NCBI GenBank assembly: GCA_947629695.1
Contig: CANREQ010000004.1
Location: 1 to 41,270 of the forward strand
DNA length: 41,270 bases
Direction of reading: 5' to 3'
From: an uncultured Clostridia bacterium
GTDB taxonomy: Bacteria > Bacillota > Clostridia > Christensenellales > Borkfalkiaceae
Shown here: positions 28,993 through 37,299 of the stretch, in pieces
Numbering within the stretch: the first letter of the stretch is position 1
Layout of the letters: every line of letters begins with the position of its first letter
Translations under genes and position numbers: made by a program
Notes under the pieces: model-generated
The model's input: the letters and a program-made list of their open reading frames with translations, nothing else
What the model was told of the DNA's origin: nothing
The model's database searches: none

Positions 28993-31040
28993 GAAAGGGG
29001 GCTTCCGTCGGGCACGTCTTTTTCGGGGGAGACTAAAGAGAGAGTTCCGTCGGGCGCTTCTGCGCACACTATCATGCCCTCGGAGATAAACCCTTTCATC
29101 TCGCGCGGGGGCAGGTTGGTGACGACTATCACCTTTTTGCCCACCATCTCCTCCGCCGTGTACTGCTTGCCTATGCCGCTCAAGACGGATATGGTTCTAT
29201 CGCCCACCTTTATGGTTTCGTGCAAAAGCTTGCTCTTTTTTACCGCCTCGCACGCGGTAACGAGGCCCACCTGCATTTTGACCTTCGCAAAATCGTCTAT
29301 GGTTATCATATCTTCTCCCTCTTCATTCACCTTTTCGCCTTGGTTTTCATCCTCGTTTTGGGCGGGCGCTGAAAGATTTTCCCCATCCTTTTTGCCGCTT
29401 TCGGCCATCTGAGCCGCGGCGATAGCCTCTATCGCGGGCACGATGTCGGCGTGATTTAACCGTGCAAATAAAATTTCGGGCTCTCCCGTCACAGTAAAGC
29501 TTTGGCTCGCCCCGAACGCTGAAAGGTCTTCGTAACTTCTCTCTTCCGCGCCTATCTCGCGCAGTATCTTTTGCGCGGACGATGGCATGAAGGGCCGCAA
29601 AAGGTGCGCGCCTATGCACACGGCCTCGAGCAGGTTATATAAAACCGTCTCTAACCTGCGCGCGTCTTTTTGGTCTTTGGCGAGTATCCAAGGGCAGGTT
29701 TCGTCGATGTATTTATTCGCCCTGCGGAAGAGGGCAAACAGCTCGTCCAAGGCGTCGCTTATGCGGTATTCGTCCATTCTTTCGCGCACTTTATCGCGCA
29801 CGGAAGAGGCGATCAAAGCCAGATCGTTGTCAAATTCGCCCTGCAATTCCCCCTTTGTCACCCTGCCGCCGAAGTACTTGTTTGTCATCGTGACGGTGCG
29901 CTTTACGAGGTTGCCGAGGGTGTTAGCAAGGTCGGAGTTGACCCTTTCGGTCATCAGCTCCCACGTTATAACGCCGTCGGAAGAATAGGGCATTTCGTGC
30001 AAAACGAAGTATCTGACCGCGTCCACGCCGTAAATAGAGGCGAGGTCGTCTGCGTACATCACGTTGCCGCGCGACTTCGACATCTTGTCGCCGCCCTGCA
30101 ACAGCCAGGTGTGACCGAAAACGGTTTTGGGGAGGGGCTCCCCCAGCGACATCAAAAATATCGGCCAATAAATGGTGTGGAAGCGCATTATGTCCTTTCC
30201 GACGACGTGCACATCCGCCGGCCAATACTTTTTATAGCTTTCCGCGCTTCCCTCCGTCTTATATCCTATGCCCGTGATATAGTTGGTGAGCGCGTCCAGC
30301 CAAACGTATACTACATGGCCCTTATCGAAATTCACGGGAATACCCCATTTGAACGTTGTGCGGGAGACGCACAAATCCTGCAACTTGCATTTGAGCGAGC
30401 CGTCGCGCGCGGCCGAAAGTATCTCCGCGTCCGATTTGCCTATAAATTCGTCGGCGAGCAGGAAGTTGTTCATCATCTCCCTCTTTCTGGCGGCGGGCTG
30501 AATAAATTGCGGGTGGGTGAGGATATGCTCCACAAGGGCCGGCGCGTACTTGCCCATGGCGAAGAAATACGCCTCCTCTTTCGCGGGCTTGACCTCCCTG
30601 CCGCAGTCGGGGCATTTTCCGTCCTTAAGCTGTGCGGCCGTCCAGAAACTTTCGCAGGGGAGGCAATACATGCCCTCGTAGCAGGACTTGTATATATCCC
30701 CCTTTTTGTAAAATTTTTCGAACATGGCGGCGACTTGCTCTTCGTGATATGCGTCCGTGGTGCGTATGAATTTATCGTACGATACGTCCATCAGATCCCA
30801 TATGCGCTTTATCTCCGCCGAAACGTCGTCAACGAATTTGCGGGGAGTTACGCCGATTTCCCCGGCCTTGGTCTCCACCTTCTGGCCGTGCTCGTCCGTG
30901 CCCGTCTGATAGAAAACGTCGTAGCCTTCCATTCTCTTCTGCCGCGCTATCGCGTCGCATAAGATGACCTCGTAGGTGTTGCCGATATGGGGCTTGCCCG
31001 ATGTGTATGTGATTGCGGAAGTTATATAAAATTTTTCCAT
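28989..31040 (-). CDS. metG: Methionyl-tRNA synthetase with C-terminal tRNA-binding domain
   Basis: Class I synthetase of 683 residues. The HIGH motif is PHIGN (17-21), the KMSKS motif lies near residue 320 (GGDKMSKSRGN), and the zinc knuckle is CLPC...CPDC (about 125-150). The C-terminal ~100 residues (ITIDDFAKVKMQVG onward) are the CsaA/Arc1p-like dimerisation and tRNA-binding domain. It is joined by a Glu/Asn-rich linker (about 545-580). AAGGAG lies 8 nt before the ATG. No T-box is seen in the short (108 nt) region shared with divergent spmA. Confidence 0.97.
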   Translation of the reverse strand: MEKFYITSAITYTSGKPHIGNTYEVILCDAIARQKRMEGYDVFYQTGTDEHGQKVETKAGEIGVTPRKFVDDVSAEIKRIWDLMDVSYDKFIRTTDAYHEEQVAAMFEKFYKKGDIYKSCYEGMYCLPCESFWTAAQLKDGKCPDCGREVKPAKEEAYFFAMGKYAPALVEHILTHPQFIQPAARKREMMNNFLLADEFIGKSDAEILSAARDGSLKCKLQDLCVSRTTFKWGIPVNFDKGHVVYVWLDALTNYITGIGYKTEGSAESYKKYWPADVHVVGKDIMRFHTIYWPIFLMSLGEPLPKTVFGHTWLLQGGDKMSKSRGNVMYADDLASIYGVDAVRYFVLHEMPYSSDGVITWELMTERVNSDLANTLGNLVKRTVTMTNKYFGGRVTKGELQGEFDNDLALIASSVRDKVRERMDEYRISDALDELFALFRRANKYIDETCPWILAKDQKDARRLETVLYNLLEAVCIGAHLLRPFMPSSAQKILREIGAEERSYEDLSAFGASQSFTVTGEPEILFARLNHADIVPAIEAIAAAQMAESGKKDGENLSAPAQNEDENQGEKVNEEGEDMITIDDFAKVKMQVGLVTACEAVKKSKLLHETIKVGDRTISVLSGIGKQYTAEEMVGKKVIVVTNLPPREMKGFISEGMIVCAEAPDGTLSLVSPEKDVPDGSPLS

Positions 31041-31114
31041 GCCGCCGCTCCTTATTCTCTCTTTTTCGCCGTTTTATCTTACCACGTTTGCACAAAAAAG
31101 TAAATTGATTTGGT

Positions 31115-31143
31115 GAATAATAGCGCGCGCACGCGAATAAATT
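31115..31143 (+). promoter_or_regulatory. Possible sigma-E-like promoter of spmA-spmB
   Basis: GAATAAT (31115-31121), a 14-nt spacer and AATAAATT (31136-31143) loosely fit mother-cell sigma-E boxes. Five nt later comes the spmA ATG. spmA is sigma-E controlled in B. subtilis; here the match is partial. Confidence 0.4.
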
Positions 31144-31148
31144 AGCAT

Positions 31149-31724
31149 ATGAATGTCATTTTTACGATTATTACGGCCCTGTCCGCGCTCATTATGTGCG
31201 TTTTCGAGCCGTCCGCCTTTTTGCCCGCGCTCCTCGGCGGCGCGAGAAAGGGGGTCGAGTGCTGCCTCACGCTCTTTTGCATTTACGCCGTATGGATGGG
31301 GCTGTCGCAAGTCGCCGAAGAGAGCGGATTGACAAAGCGCGTCGCCGCCATGCTCTCGCCCGCGTGCACGCGCTTTTTCCGCACGGGGGACAGCGAGGCG
31401 GTCGGGGCGATTTCCATGAATATAAGCTGTAATCTGTTGGGGATAGGCGGGGCGGCCACGCCGTTTGCGGTAAAGGCAATCGGGCGGCTGGAAGGGGAGA
31501 AAAACGAATACGCACAAAACCTGTTGTTTATAATCAACGCCACTTCCATACAGCTTATCCCCACCACCGTGATAGCTTTGCGGGCGGCCGAGGGGAGCGC
31601 GGCGGCGCACGATATAACCCTGCCCTCGCTCATTGCCACGGCGATATCCACGGGTCTCGCCGTAGCCGTTTATATTTTTTGCGAAAAAATCAAACATAGG
31701 CGGGCGAAAAAATGCGCTATGTGA
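31149..31724 (+). CDS. spmA: Spore maturation protein A
   Basis: The 191-residue membrane protein is of the nucleoside-recognition (Gate) domain type, with about five TM helices. Typical stretches are GVECCLTLFCIYAVWMGL, SMNISCNLLGIGGAATPFA and INATSIQLIPTTVIAL. SpmA and SpmB are needed for proper spore core dehydration in Bacillus and Clostridium. The ATG at 31149 has no SD and a possible -10 box ends 5 nt before it. The 3' end overlaps spmB by 13 nt. Confidence 0.94.
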   Translation: MNVIFTIITALSALIMCVFEPSAFLPALLGGARKGVECCLTLFCIYAVWMGLSQVAEESGLTKRVAAMLSPACTRFFRTGDSEAVGAISMNISCNLLGIGGAATPFAVKAIGRLEGEKNEYAQNLLFIINATSIQLIPTTVIALRAAEGSAAAHDITLPSLIATAISTGLAVAVYIFCEKIKHRRAKKCAM

Positions 31725-32215
31725 TCCCCCTAATCTTCCTTTTGGTCATTTTGTACGCCGTCAAAAAGCGAGTGCGCGTGTATCCCGCGTTTACGCGCGG
31801 TGTGAAAAGCGCGGTGGATTTCACCCTCGGCTTGCTCCCGCTGATCGTGTGCGTGTTTATCATGTGCGAAATTTTCGAGGCCTCCCACCTATCCGATAAG
31901 ATCTCCGCCATGCTTTCTCCCCTCTTCGGTTTGCTGGGTATTCCGCCGCAACTTGCCAAGCTCGCGCTTATCAAGCCCTTTTCTGGAAGCGGGTCTTTGA
32001 GCATGCTCGGCTCGGTTATTAAAACTTACGGGGCGGACAGCTATATCGCGCGGTGCGCCTGCGTCATGTACGGCTCCAGCGAGACGGTGTTTTATATTTC
32101 CGCCGTGTACTTTTCGAAATGCGCGAACAAAAAGCGGCTTCTGCCTGTCGCGATTATCCTGTTATCTTCCTTGATTTCCGCCGCCGTCGCCTGCCTTTTG
32201 TGTAGGATTATGTAA
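31712..32215 (+). CDS. spmB: Spore maturation protein B
   Basis: The 167-residue membrane protein is the partner of SpmA, sharing the Gate-type fold. Recognisable parts are ALIKPFSGSGSLSMLG and YGSSETVFYISAVYF, as in SpmB. The overlap of 13 nt with spmA predicts coupled translation. No terminator follows directly; AT-rich sequence runs on for about 110 nt, and a small-RNA-like unit comes before the first strong hairpins. Confidence 0.94.
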   Translation: MRYVIPLIFLLVILYAVKKRVRVYPAFTRGVKSAVDFTLGLLPLIVCVFIMCEIFEASHLSDKISAMLSPLFGLLGIPPQLAKLALIKPFSGSGSLSMLGSVIKTYGADSYIARCACVMYGSSETVFYISAVYFSKCANKKRLLPVAIILLSSLISAAVACLLCRIM

Positions 32216-32329
32216 ATATTCACAAAATGATAACAATTATTAGCATTTTATACTTTATTTTGTAAAGTCTTTTCAAAAAATGTTTTCGATGAAAAATTTT
32301 AAAAATTTTTAAAAAATTTTTTTCTCCGC
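32216..32329. other. AT-rich gene-free stretch after spmB
   Basis: No ORF with an SD is seen. Runs of A and T (AAAAATTTTTAAAAAATTTTTTT-like) dominate from about 32290 to 32323, in sharp contrast to the GC-rich genes. It may act as an UP-like element for the promoter that follows at 32330. Confidence 0.5.
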
Positions 32330-32357
32330 TTTACTTTTTACCGCCGGAAACTATAAT
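32330..32357 (+). promoter_or_regulatory. Promoter of the candidate small RNA
   Basis: TTTACT (32330-32335), 16 nt, TATAAT (32352-32357), directly downstream of the A/T-tract region. Predicted start near 32364. Confidence 0.6.
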
Positions 32358-32363
32358 TATTAG

Positions 32364-32472
32364 TGTAAAGTTAATACAAGATAACTTTACTTTCCCATTC
32401 AGTTCATTCATTTTCCCCCTTATCATACGAAGGCGGCGTTGGCGTAAGGTCAGCGTCGCCTTTGTTTTATGC
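32364..32472 (+). ncRNA. Candidate small regulatory RNA, ~109 nt, C-rich seed type
   Basis: Between a good promoter and an intrinsic terminator lies a unit with no credible ORF on this strand. It begins with a perfect 9-bp hairpin (GTAAAGTTA 32365-32373 / TAACTTTAC 32382-32390). A ~38-nt unpaired pyrimidine-rich stretch follows with TTTCCC (32391-32396) and TTTTCCCCCTT (32411-32421), and the unit ends in a GC hairpin with TTTGTTTT. C-rich single-stranded seeds between hairpins are the hallmark of RsaE/RoxS-type RNAs, which pair with SD sequences. No sequence homology to those RNAs is claimed. The alternative is an elaborate spmB 3' UTR. Confidence 0.55.
32430..32470 (+). terminator. Terminator ending the candidate small RNA
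   Basis: AAGGCGGCG pairs with CGTCGCCTT (one G-U), extended by further wobble pairs on both sides, then TTTGTTTT. Confidence 0.7.
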
Positions 32473-32531
32473 GTAAAATTTAAATCCACCGCGGCCGCGA
32501 GGCTTGTTACAAGTCCGGATTTTATGCGCAT

Positions 32532-32577
32532 AAACCCCCGCCCGCTTGCATGCGCAAGCGGGCGGGGGTTTTGGCTT
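32532..32577. terminator. Strong hairpin between spmB/small RNA and the cysteine desulfurase gene
   Basis: An 18-bp stem (AAACCCCCGCCCGCTTGC and its complement) with an ATGC loop. The rightward side continues TTTTGGCTTTTT. On the leftward strand only TTTA follows. It probably serves the leftward nifS operon end as well. Confidence 0.75.
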
Positions 32578-32588
32578 TTTCCAAGCTT

Positions 32589-33725
32589 TTAAATATTCTT
32601 TCTCCTTATCCTGTCCACGACGAGGGAGAGCTTTTTGTAAGCCTCTTCCGCCTCTTCTTCGGTGTTGTCGCGCCCGAATGTGAAGCGCACCGAGCTTTTG
32701 GCTTCTTCCTCGCTTAAGCCCATCGCAAGAAGGACGTGCGAGGGCGACGTAGCGCCCGAAGAGCACGCCGAGCCCGTTGACACGGCGACCCCTTCGAGAT
32801 CGAGGCAGAAAGCTATCTCATCGCCGCGGCACCCGTCGAATGAAAAATTGACGTTAGAGGGAAGCCGCATTTCCCTGTCGCCGTTGAGGTGCGCGCCCGC
32901 AATTCCGCTTTCCACGCGCTTTATAAACATGTCGCGCAGTGCGGCCACGCGGGAGTTGGTCTCCCCGCATGTCATATACGCCTCTTTAAGGGCATATGCG
33001 CAACCCACGGCGCCCGCCACATAAGTCGTGCCGCCGCGCTTGCCGCGCTCCTGCATGCCGCCGTCGATGAGCCGCGAAAAGCGCGTGCCCCGCCGCATGT
33101 ACAGGCCGCCGAAGCCCTTGGGGCCGTAGAATTTGTGCGCCGAAAACGCCAAGCCGTCCGCGGGAAAGCGCGAAAATGGCAAAACTCCCGCCGTCTGGAC
33201 GCAATCGCAAAAGAAGAACACCCCCCGCTTTTGACATTCCGCGTAAATATCGGCTATGGGCTGAATGACCCCCACCTCGTTGTTCGCGCCCATAACCGCG
33301 GCGAAAACCGTGTCGCCGCGCAGGGCCGAGGCAATTTCCCGCGGGGAAATTATCCCCCGCCTGTCCGGCTTGACAAAGGTGACTTCCCACCCGTATTTTT
33401 GCATATCCAAAGCGCTTTCGATGAGCGCATGATGCTCTATTGCGGAGACAACTATGTGCTTGCCCCTGTCGCAATTTGCGGCGCACACGCCCTTTAAAGC
33501 CGCAGTGCACGCCTCGGAGCCGCCCGACGTGAAATAAATATCCTCCGAAGGCACGCCCAAAACCGCCGCAATGCCGTCGCGAGCGGCTATCACGGCGTTG
33601 GCCGCCTCCCGTCCGTATGCGTGCAGGCTGGACGGATTCCCGAAAATATTTGTCATATACGGCTTCATCGCGCCGAACGCTCCCTCGGAAAGGGGGGTCG
33701 TAGCCGCGTGGTCGAGATAGATCAT
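32589..33725 (-). CDS. Cysteine desulfurase (NifS/IscS family)
   Basis: PLP enzyme moving sulfur from cysteine to acceptor proteins for Fe-S clusters or thiolated tRNA. It is 378 residues from the ATG at 33725. It starts MIYLDHAATTPLS, has the PLP Lys in SAHKFYGPKG (K198), GANNEVG, and the persulfide-forming Cys in STGSACSSG (near 320). The loop holding this Cys is of the longer IscS/NifS (group I) type. The track start is a TTG 18 nt upstream; the ATG has GAAGGAAGA just before it and overlaps the stop of the preceding gene (TAATG). No IscU, ThiI or MnmA gene is adjacent, so the acceptor is unknown. Confidence 0.94.
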   Translation of the reverse strand: MIYLDHAATTPLSEGAFGAMKPYMTNIFGNPSSLHAYGREAANAVIAARDGIAAVLGVPSEDIYFTSGGSEACTAALKGVCAANCDRGKHIVVSAIEHHALIESALDMQKYGWEVTFVKPDRRGIISPREIASALRGDTVFAAVMGANNEVGVIQPIADIYAECQKRGVFFFCDCVQTAGVLPFSRFPADGLAFSAHKFYGPKGFGGLYMRRGTRFSRLIDGGMQERGKRGGTTYVAGAVGCAYALKEAYMTCGETNSRVAALRDMFIKRVESGIAGAHLNGDREMRLPSNVNFSFDGCRGDEIAFCLDLEGVAVSTGSACSSGATSPSHVLLAMGLSEEEAKSSVRFTFGRDNTEEEAEEAYKKLSLVVDRIRRKNI

Positions 33726-34639
33726 TATTCTTCCTTCATGCAACCAAGCAGATTTTCAAACGCCCGGAGTTCACTTTGCTTTTCCATTAAAGTGCGCCCC
33801 AACGCGGTAGAGGAGTCGCGCTTGTTGAGTCTCACCCTGCGCACTGCGGTGGCGAGGCGGCGGGCCGCAAATGCGCACACTATCAAAAACACAAACGCGA
33901 GGCCCGCAAAGACGCAGGTAAGTATGATGTATATGCCCGTGGAGACGGTGTACATTATGCCCGCATAATAGCCGCCCAGCCCGCAAAAGATGGCAAATGA
34001 CGCCAAATTACAGAAAAACAATATGAGCGCGATATTCCTGTCCTTGTTAAATTTTACGGCGCGCTCCGCCTTTGCGCTTTCGTTTTCCCGCGAGAGCGAT
34101 TCTATTTGCCCTTTAAGCGAGGCGATGTTGCGCTCCGGCGCGCCGCCCGCGCGCTTGCGCAAATCGGCCTTTATCTGCGCATCCGCGTATTCCGCCGCGC
34201 CCGAAGCGTATTCCGCCGCCTTGACAACTTGGGAATAATCCGTAAAATCGCGGGTGTAGGCGCGTATACCCAGCGCGTAGACCGCGCCTTTCTTGTCGTC
34301 GAGCTCTTCCGCGCGGCCGAGATATTCGAGCGCAGTGGAGAACATCCCCTTGCTTATATCCTCTTCGGCTTTGGCGATAAGGCCGTTTACCTCTTTCTCG
34401 CGCTCCTCGGCTTGCCTTTTGTCCTCCTCGAGCTTCAAGGCGTATTGCTCCGGGGTCATAAGCGCGATTTCTTCGTCCACTTCCCCGTCGCCCGGCATCG
34501 CAAGCCCGATCTCTTCCCCCTCTTCTTCGGGGGATTCCTCATCTTCCCCTGTTTTTACCAAGGTCATTTCGCCGTCCTCGTTGCGCTTCAGACGGTATTT
34601 TTTATCTTCGTCGTCGTCAATAAGCCTTTCTTCCGCCAT
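33725..34639 (-). CDS. Protein of unknown function with acidic N-terminus and two TM helices
   Basis: The 304-residue protein has an acidic N-terminal region (about 1-60), a charged helical part that may hold TPR-like helices (about 70-150), a coiled-coil stretch (about 165-195), two TM helices (about 203-225 and 232-258) and a basic C-terminal tail. No family was recognised. It overlaps the ispE 3' end by 23 nt and the desulfurase start by 1 nt, so ispE, this gene and the desulfurase form one operon. Confidence 0.82.
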   Translation of the reverse strand: MAEERLIDDDEDKKYRLKRNEDGEMTLVKTGEDEESPEEEGEEIGLAMPGDGEVDEEIALMTPEQYALKLEEDKRQAEEREKEVNGLIAKAEEDISKGMFSTALEYLGRAEELDDKKGAVYALGIRAYTRDFTDYSQVVKAAEYASGAAEYADAQIKADLRKRAGGAPERNIASLKGQIESLSRENESAKAERAVKFNKDRNIALILFFCNLASFAIFCGLGGYYAGIMYTVSTGIYIILTCVFAGLAFVFLIVCAFAARRLATAVRRVRLNKRDSSTALGRTLMEKQSELRAFENLLGCMKEE

Positions 34640-35510
34640 TTTTATCCTCCCTGCGGGGTAATTTTGTCTTTGTCAAAATAAACGAGCCCTTGCCGCGGTA
34701 TCTGCTCTGCGCATAGCGCGCGAAGCTTTCGTTTTCGAAAAGCGCGAAAACCGCGCTCCCCGAGCCCGTCATACTCACGCCGAGCGGGTCGAAATCCTCA
34801 AGGGCCTTGAAGCAATCGCGCACATCCGCGTTGAGCGAACACGCCGGCAAATACAAATCGTTGCCGAGCGCTTTCCCCAAAGCCGCCTTATCGCCCGCGG
34901 CCGCCGCCCTGCACGCGCTTTCCGTGCGGCTCCCCGACGGCGCATTTAAAAGATCGAACGCCTTGTAGCACTCCGCGGTGGAAACGCCTCCGCGCGGCAA
35001 AACAATGCCTATGTCGAGGGGCGTTAAGCTGTCTGAAAGCTCCACTTCGTCCCCCCTGCCGCGTATGCGCGCGTAGCCGCCGTACAGCATGTAGCCGCAA
35101 TCGCTTCCCATATCGTCGGCTATTTCCTTGAGCCCTTCCTCGTCGTCCGTGCAAAACAGATCGCGCATTGCGCGCAAGACGCCCGCGACGTCCGCCGAGG
35201 AGCCGCCCAATCCCGCGCCCATGGGTATGTTTTTGTGCACGGTTATATCCACGCCGCACGTGTCGTACTTGGCGATAAACACCTGCGCCGCCTTCACCGC
35301 GTTGTTGCTTTCGTAAGGGATATTTTCACTGCCGAGGCCGCTCATCCTTATGCCGACGAGCTTGTCCTTTTTCCTCTTGGCGACCGAGATAACGTCGGCA
35401 ATATCCACGGTGACCACCGCGCTGTCCAGCATGTGGAAGCCGCCGCGCGTGCCGACAATATCGAGGCTCAGATTGATTTTCGCATATGATTTCACCCTTG
35501 CGCGATCCAT
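34617..35510 (-). CDS. ispE: 4-diphosphocytidyl-2-C-methyl-D-erythritol kinase
   Basis: GHMP kinase of the MEP isoprenoid pathway, with 297 residues from the ATG at 35510. N-terminal SYAKINLSLDIVG, the phosphate loop PMGAGLGGSSAD (96-107) and C-terminal SMTGSGSAVFALF match IspE. The usual YH near residue 25 reads FH. The track start 51 codons upstream is excluded: the promoter TTGAAA-17-TATAAT lies in that stretch, ending 6 nt before the ATG. There is no SD, so the mRNA is predicted to be leaderless. In Bacillus, ispE also lies near veg and ksgA. Confidence 0.94.
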   Translation of the reverse strand: MDRARVKSYAKINLSLDIVGTRGGFHMLDSAVVTVDIADVISVAKRKKDKLVGIRMSGLGSENIPYESNNAVKAAQVFIAKYDTCGVDITVHKNIPMGAGLGGSSADVAGVLRAMRDLFCTDDEEGLKEIADDMGSDCGYMLYGGYARIRGRGDEVELSDSLTPLDIGIVLPRGGVSTAECYKAFDLLNAPSGSRTESACRAAAAGDKAALGKALGNDLYLPACSLNADVRDCFKALEDFDPLGVSMTGSGSAVFALFENESFARYAQSRYRGKGSFILTKTKLPRREDKNGGRKAY

Positions 35511-35516
35511 GTAAAA

Positions 35517-35545
35517 ATTATAACACGGCGCGCGCGGTTTTTCAA
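35517..35545 (-). promoter_or_regulatory. Promoter abutting the ispE start codon (leaderless layout)
   Basis: On the minus strand, TTGAAA (35545-35540), a 17-nt spacer and TATAAT (35522-35517) are followed by 6 nt and then ATG. This is the best hexamer pair among the leaderless set. Confidence 0.78.
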
Positions 35546-35691
35546 TATAAATGACCTTAATTTTACATTCGCTCTTCTTTTTTGCGCCTATTTTATAAAA
35601 TTTAAGCTCATTGCGGCATTTTAAAGGCGGCCGCGCGCTTTTTGCGCGCGGCCGCCGAAGCATTGCGGTTCCGCCTTATCCCCGCAAGTTC

Positions 35692-37179
35692 TTACGTTTG
35701 GTTGCCGCGGAACACGAGTATCCTTTCCTTGCCGCTGAGGGGGAATGTAAGCTCCGGATTGCACGCGAGCACGCCTTCCGGGTCCCTGTTGAGCTTTTTG
35801 GATATTTCCCACAGGCCGTCGCCCGCCTCCGGAATGAACACAGACAGGGCGCAACTTTCCTTTTGCTTTTCGCCGCCTTCGGAAATGTCGCTTATGTACG
35901 TGCAACTTTGCTCACGCGTGACGGTTGCGCTTATTTTGAGGTTGGCCTCCACTTCCGCCTCGCCCTCGGCCCGCAAACGCACGCTGACCCCGCTCGCCGC
36001 GACGGTCACCATGACGCGCTCTCCCTCGCCCGCAACGCCGCCGAGAACGCAGGCAAAGGGCAGGCTGATTTGCGTCCCCTTTATCTCCCCGCCCTGTTCG
36101 TAGACGAGGGTGGCGTTCACCGCGCCTTCCACCGCGCCCGTATCGCCGTTATACGCGCACTCCGCTTCGGGCAGGGCGGCCGCAAAGAACTTGCAGTCAT
36201 ACCCGAGTTTCGCCTTGCATGCGGCTATACCGGTCACGCGCTCGGTATACACCTTTATATCCACACAGCTTTCCGCGCTCTCGCTTGCAAAGGTAAGCGC
36301 GACCTCGTTATCGCAGGAGAATGCGTCCAGGGCGACGTTTTCTTCCCTCACGGCCGTAAAACTGCCGCATACGGAGAGGTTGCAGACAAAGTTTATCTCG
36401 CACTTGCCGCGCTCCTCGTTTACAGTTGCGGTGACGTTTAAATCGGTGATCTCCGCAGTCGCTTTGGCGGCTATGCCAGCTGACGATTGCTCGCAGGGGA
36501 TGACGCTTTTGAAGGGCACCACCCTTTCCAGACATACCGGCGTTTGCTGGCGCATGGCGAAAAGGGAGAGATAAATTTCGCCGCTCACCTCCACCTCGCC
36601 CGTGCCGCAACGCGCGTCGAGAACGACAGCCTTCGCCGCGGGTATGAGTATATCCACTACGCTGTCCGCGTCGAAATCGTCCTCCACCTCGCTCTCCCCG
36701 CCGAATGTCACGGCAGAGCAGAGCGGCACGGACTTGATATTCAGATGCGCGCCCTCCGCCGCCGTAAGATACGCCCTCTCCGCGCGGGCGTAGACGCTTA
36801 TGTCCGCCGTGACAATGGCCGTCACGACAAAGGAAGAGCCGTCGCGCTTGACGCCCGTCTTTTCGCATGTCAATCCGCATACGCCCGTCTGTGCGGGAGC
36901 AAAGCACTCGTCGTCGGCGTAATGGGAAAACTCCGCGCCCTTCTGCATGCGGCACAGCTTGCCTTCTTCATCCGTGTACACCAGCGTGAGGACGATTTTA
37001 CCGCTGTACGCCGCCCTTCCCGAAGATATTTCGCACGAAACGCAGGATACTTGCGGGTAAACGGCGATAATTTCGTTTATATCGCTCGATTGGGGAAAGC
37101 GGCATTCCGCAACGCTTTGGGTGCGCACGGTCTTTAACAAGCCGGTAAAACTATCGGAATTGATTTGGGGTTTCAACAT
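35692..37179 (-). CDS. SPOCS (DUF3794)-LysM protein, SipL-like
   Basis: The 495-residue protein is built of repeated SPOCS-type beta domains (for example EIIAVYPQVSCVSCEI and VYTERVTGIAACKAKLGYDC) and a C-terminal LysM domain (about 448-492, LSVFIPEAGDGLWEISKK). This is the layout of Clostridioides difficile SipL, which links the spore coat protein SpoIVA to the forespore surface. No signal peptide or TM is seen, consistent with a mother-cell protein. AAGGAG lies 8 nt before the ATG, but start codon and SD lie in a predicted 12-bp hairpin. It follows veg on the same strand after 120 nt. Confidence 0.88.
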   Translation of the reverse strand: MLKPQINSDSFTGLLKTVRTQSVAECRFPQSSDINEIIAVYPQVSCVSCEISSGRAAYSGKIVLTLVYTDEEGKLCRMQKGAEFSHYADDECFAPAQTGVCGLTCEKTGVKRDGSSFVVTAIVTADISVYARAERAYLTAAEGAHLNIKSVPLCSAVTFGGESEVEDDFDADSVVDILIPAAKAVVLDARCGTGEVEVSGEIYLSLFAMRQQTPVCLERVVPFKSVIPCEQSSAGIAAKATAEITDLNVTATVNEERGKCEINFVCNLSVCGSFTAVREENVALDAFSCDNEVALTFASESAESCVDIKVYTERVTGIAACKAKLGYDCKFFAAALPEAECAYNGDTGAVEGAVNATLVYEQGGEIKGTQISLPFACVLGGVAGEGERVMVTVAASGVSVRLRAEGEAEVEANLKISATVTREQSCTYISDISEGGEKQKESCALSVFIPEAGDGLWEISKKLNRDPEGVLACNPELTFPLSGKERILVFRGNQT

Positions 37180-37218
37180 AAGATAACGCTCCTTTTTTGT
37201 TTACAAGCTATCTTATGC
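37176..37218 (-). promoter_or_regulatory. Hairpin enclosing the SD and start codon of the SipL-like gene
   Basis: On the minus strand GCATAAGATAGC (37218-37207) pairs with GTTATCTTATGT (37187-37176): 12 bp with two G-U pairs. The 19-nt loop holds AAGGAG, and the ATG lies in the 3' arm. Confidence 0.6.
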
Positions 37219-37299
37219 CCGCGGCTTGCCGATTATGACTTGCGCGCGTTTTGCCGAGCCCCTTTTGAGCGGGGACGCGCATTTGAGAGTTCGGGGCGG

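Noticed and set aside
29670-30962. 430-codon plus-strand ORF
   Set aside because: It is a shadow of metG on the opposite strand. The metG frame has full synthetase motifs; the shadow has none.
32331-32531. 66-codon ORF on the minus strand across the candidate small RNA
   Set aside because: Its start lies inside a terminator hairpin, no family is recognisable, and the other strand has a clear promoter-hairpin-terminator unit.
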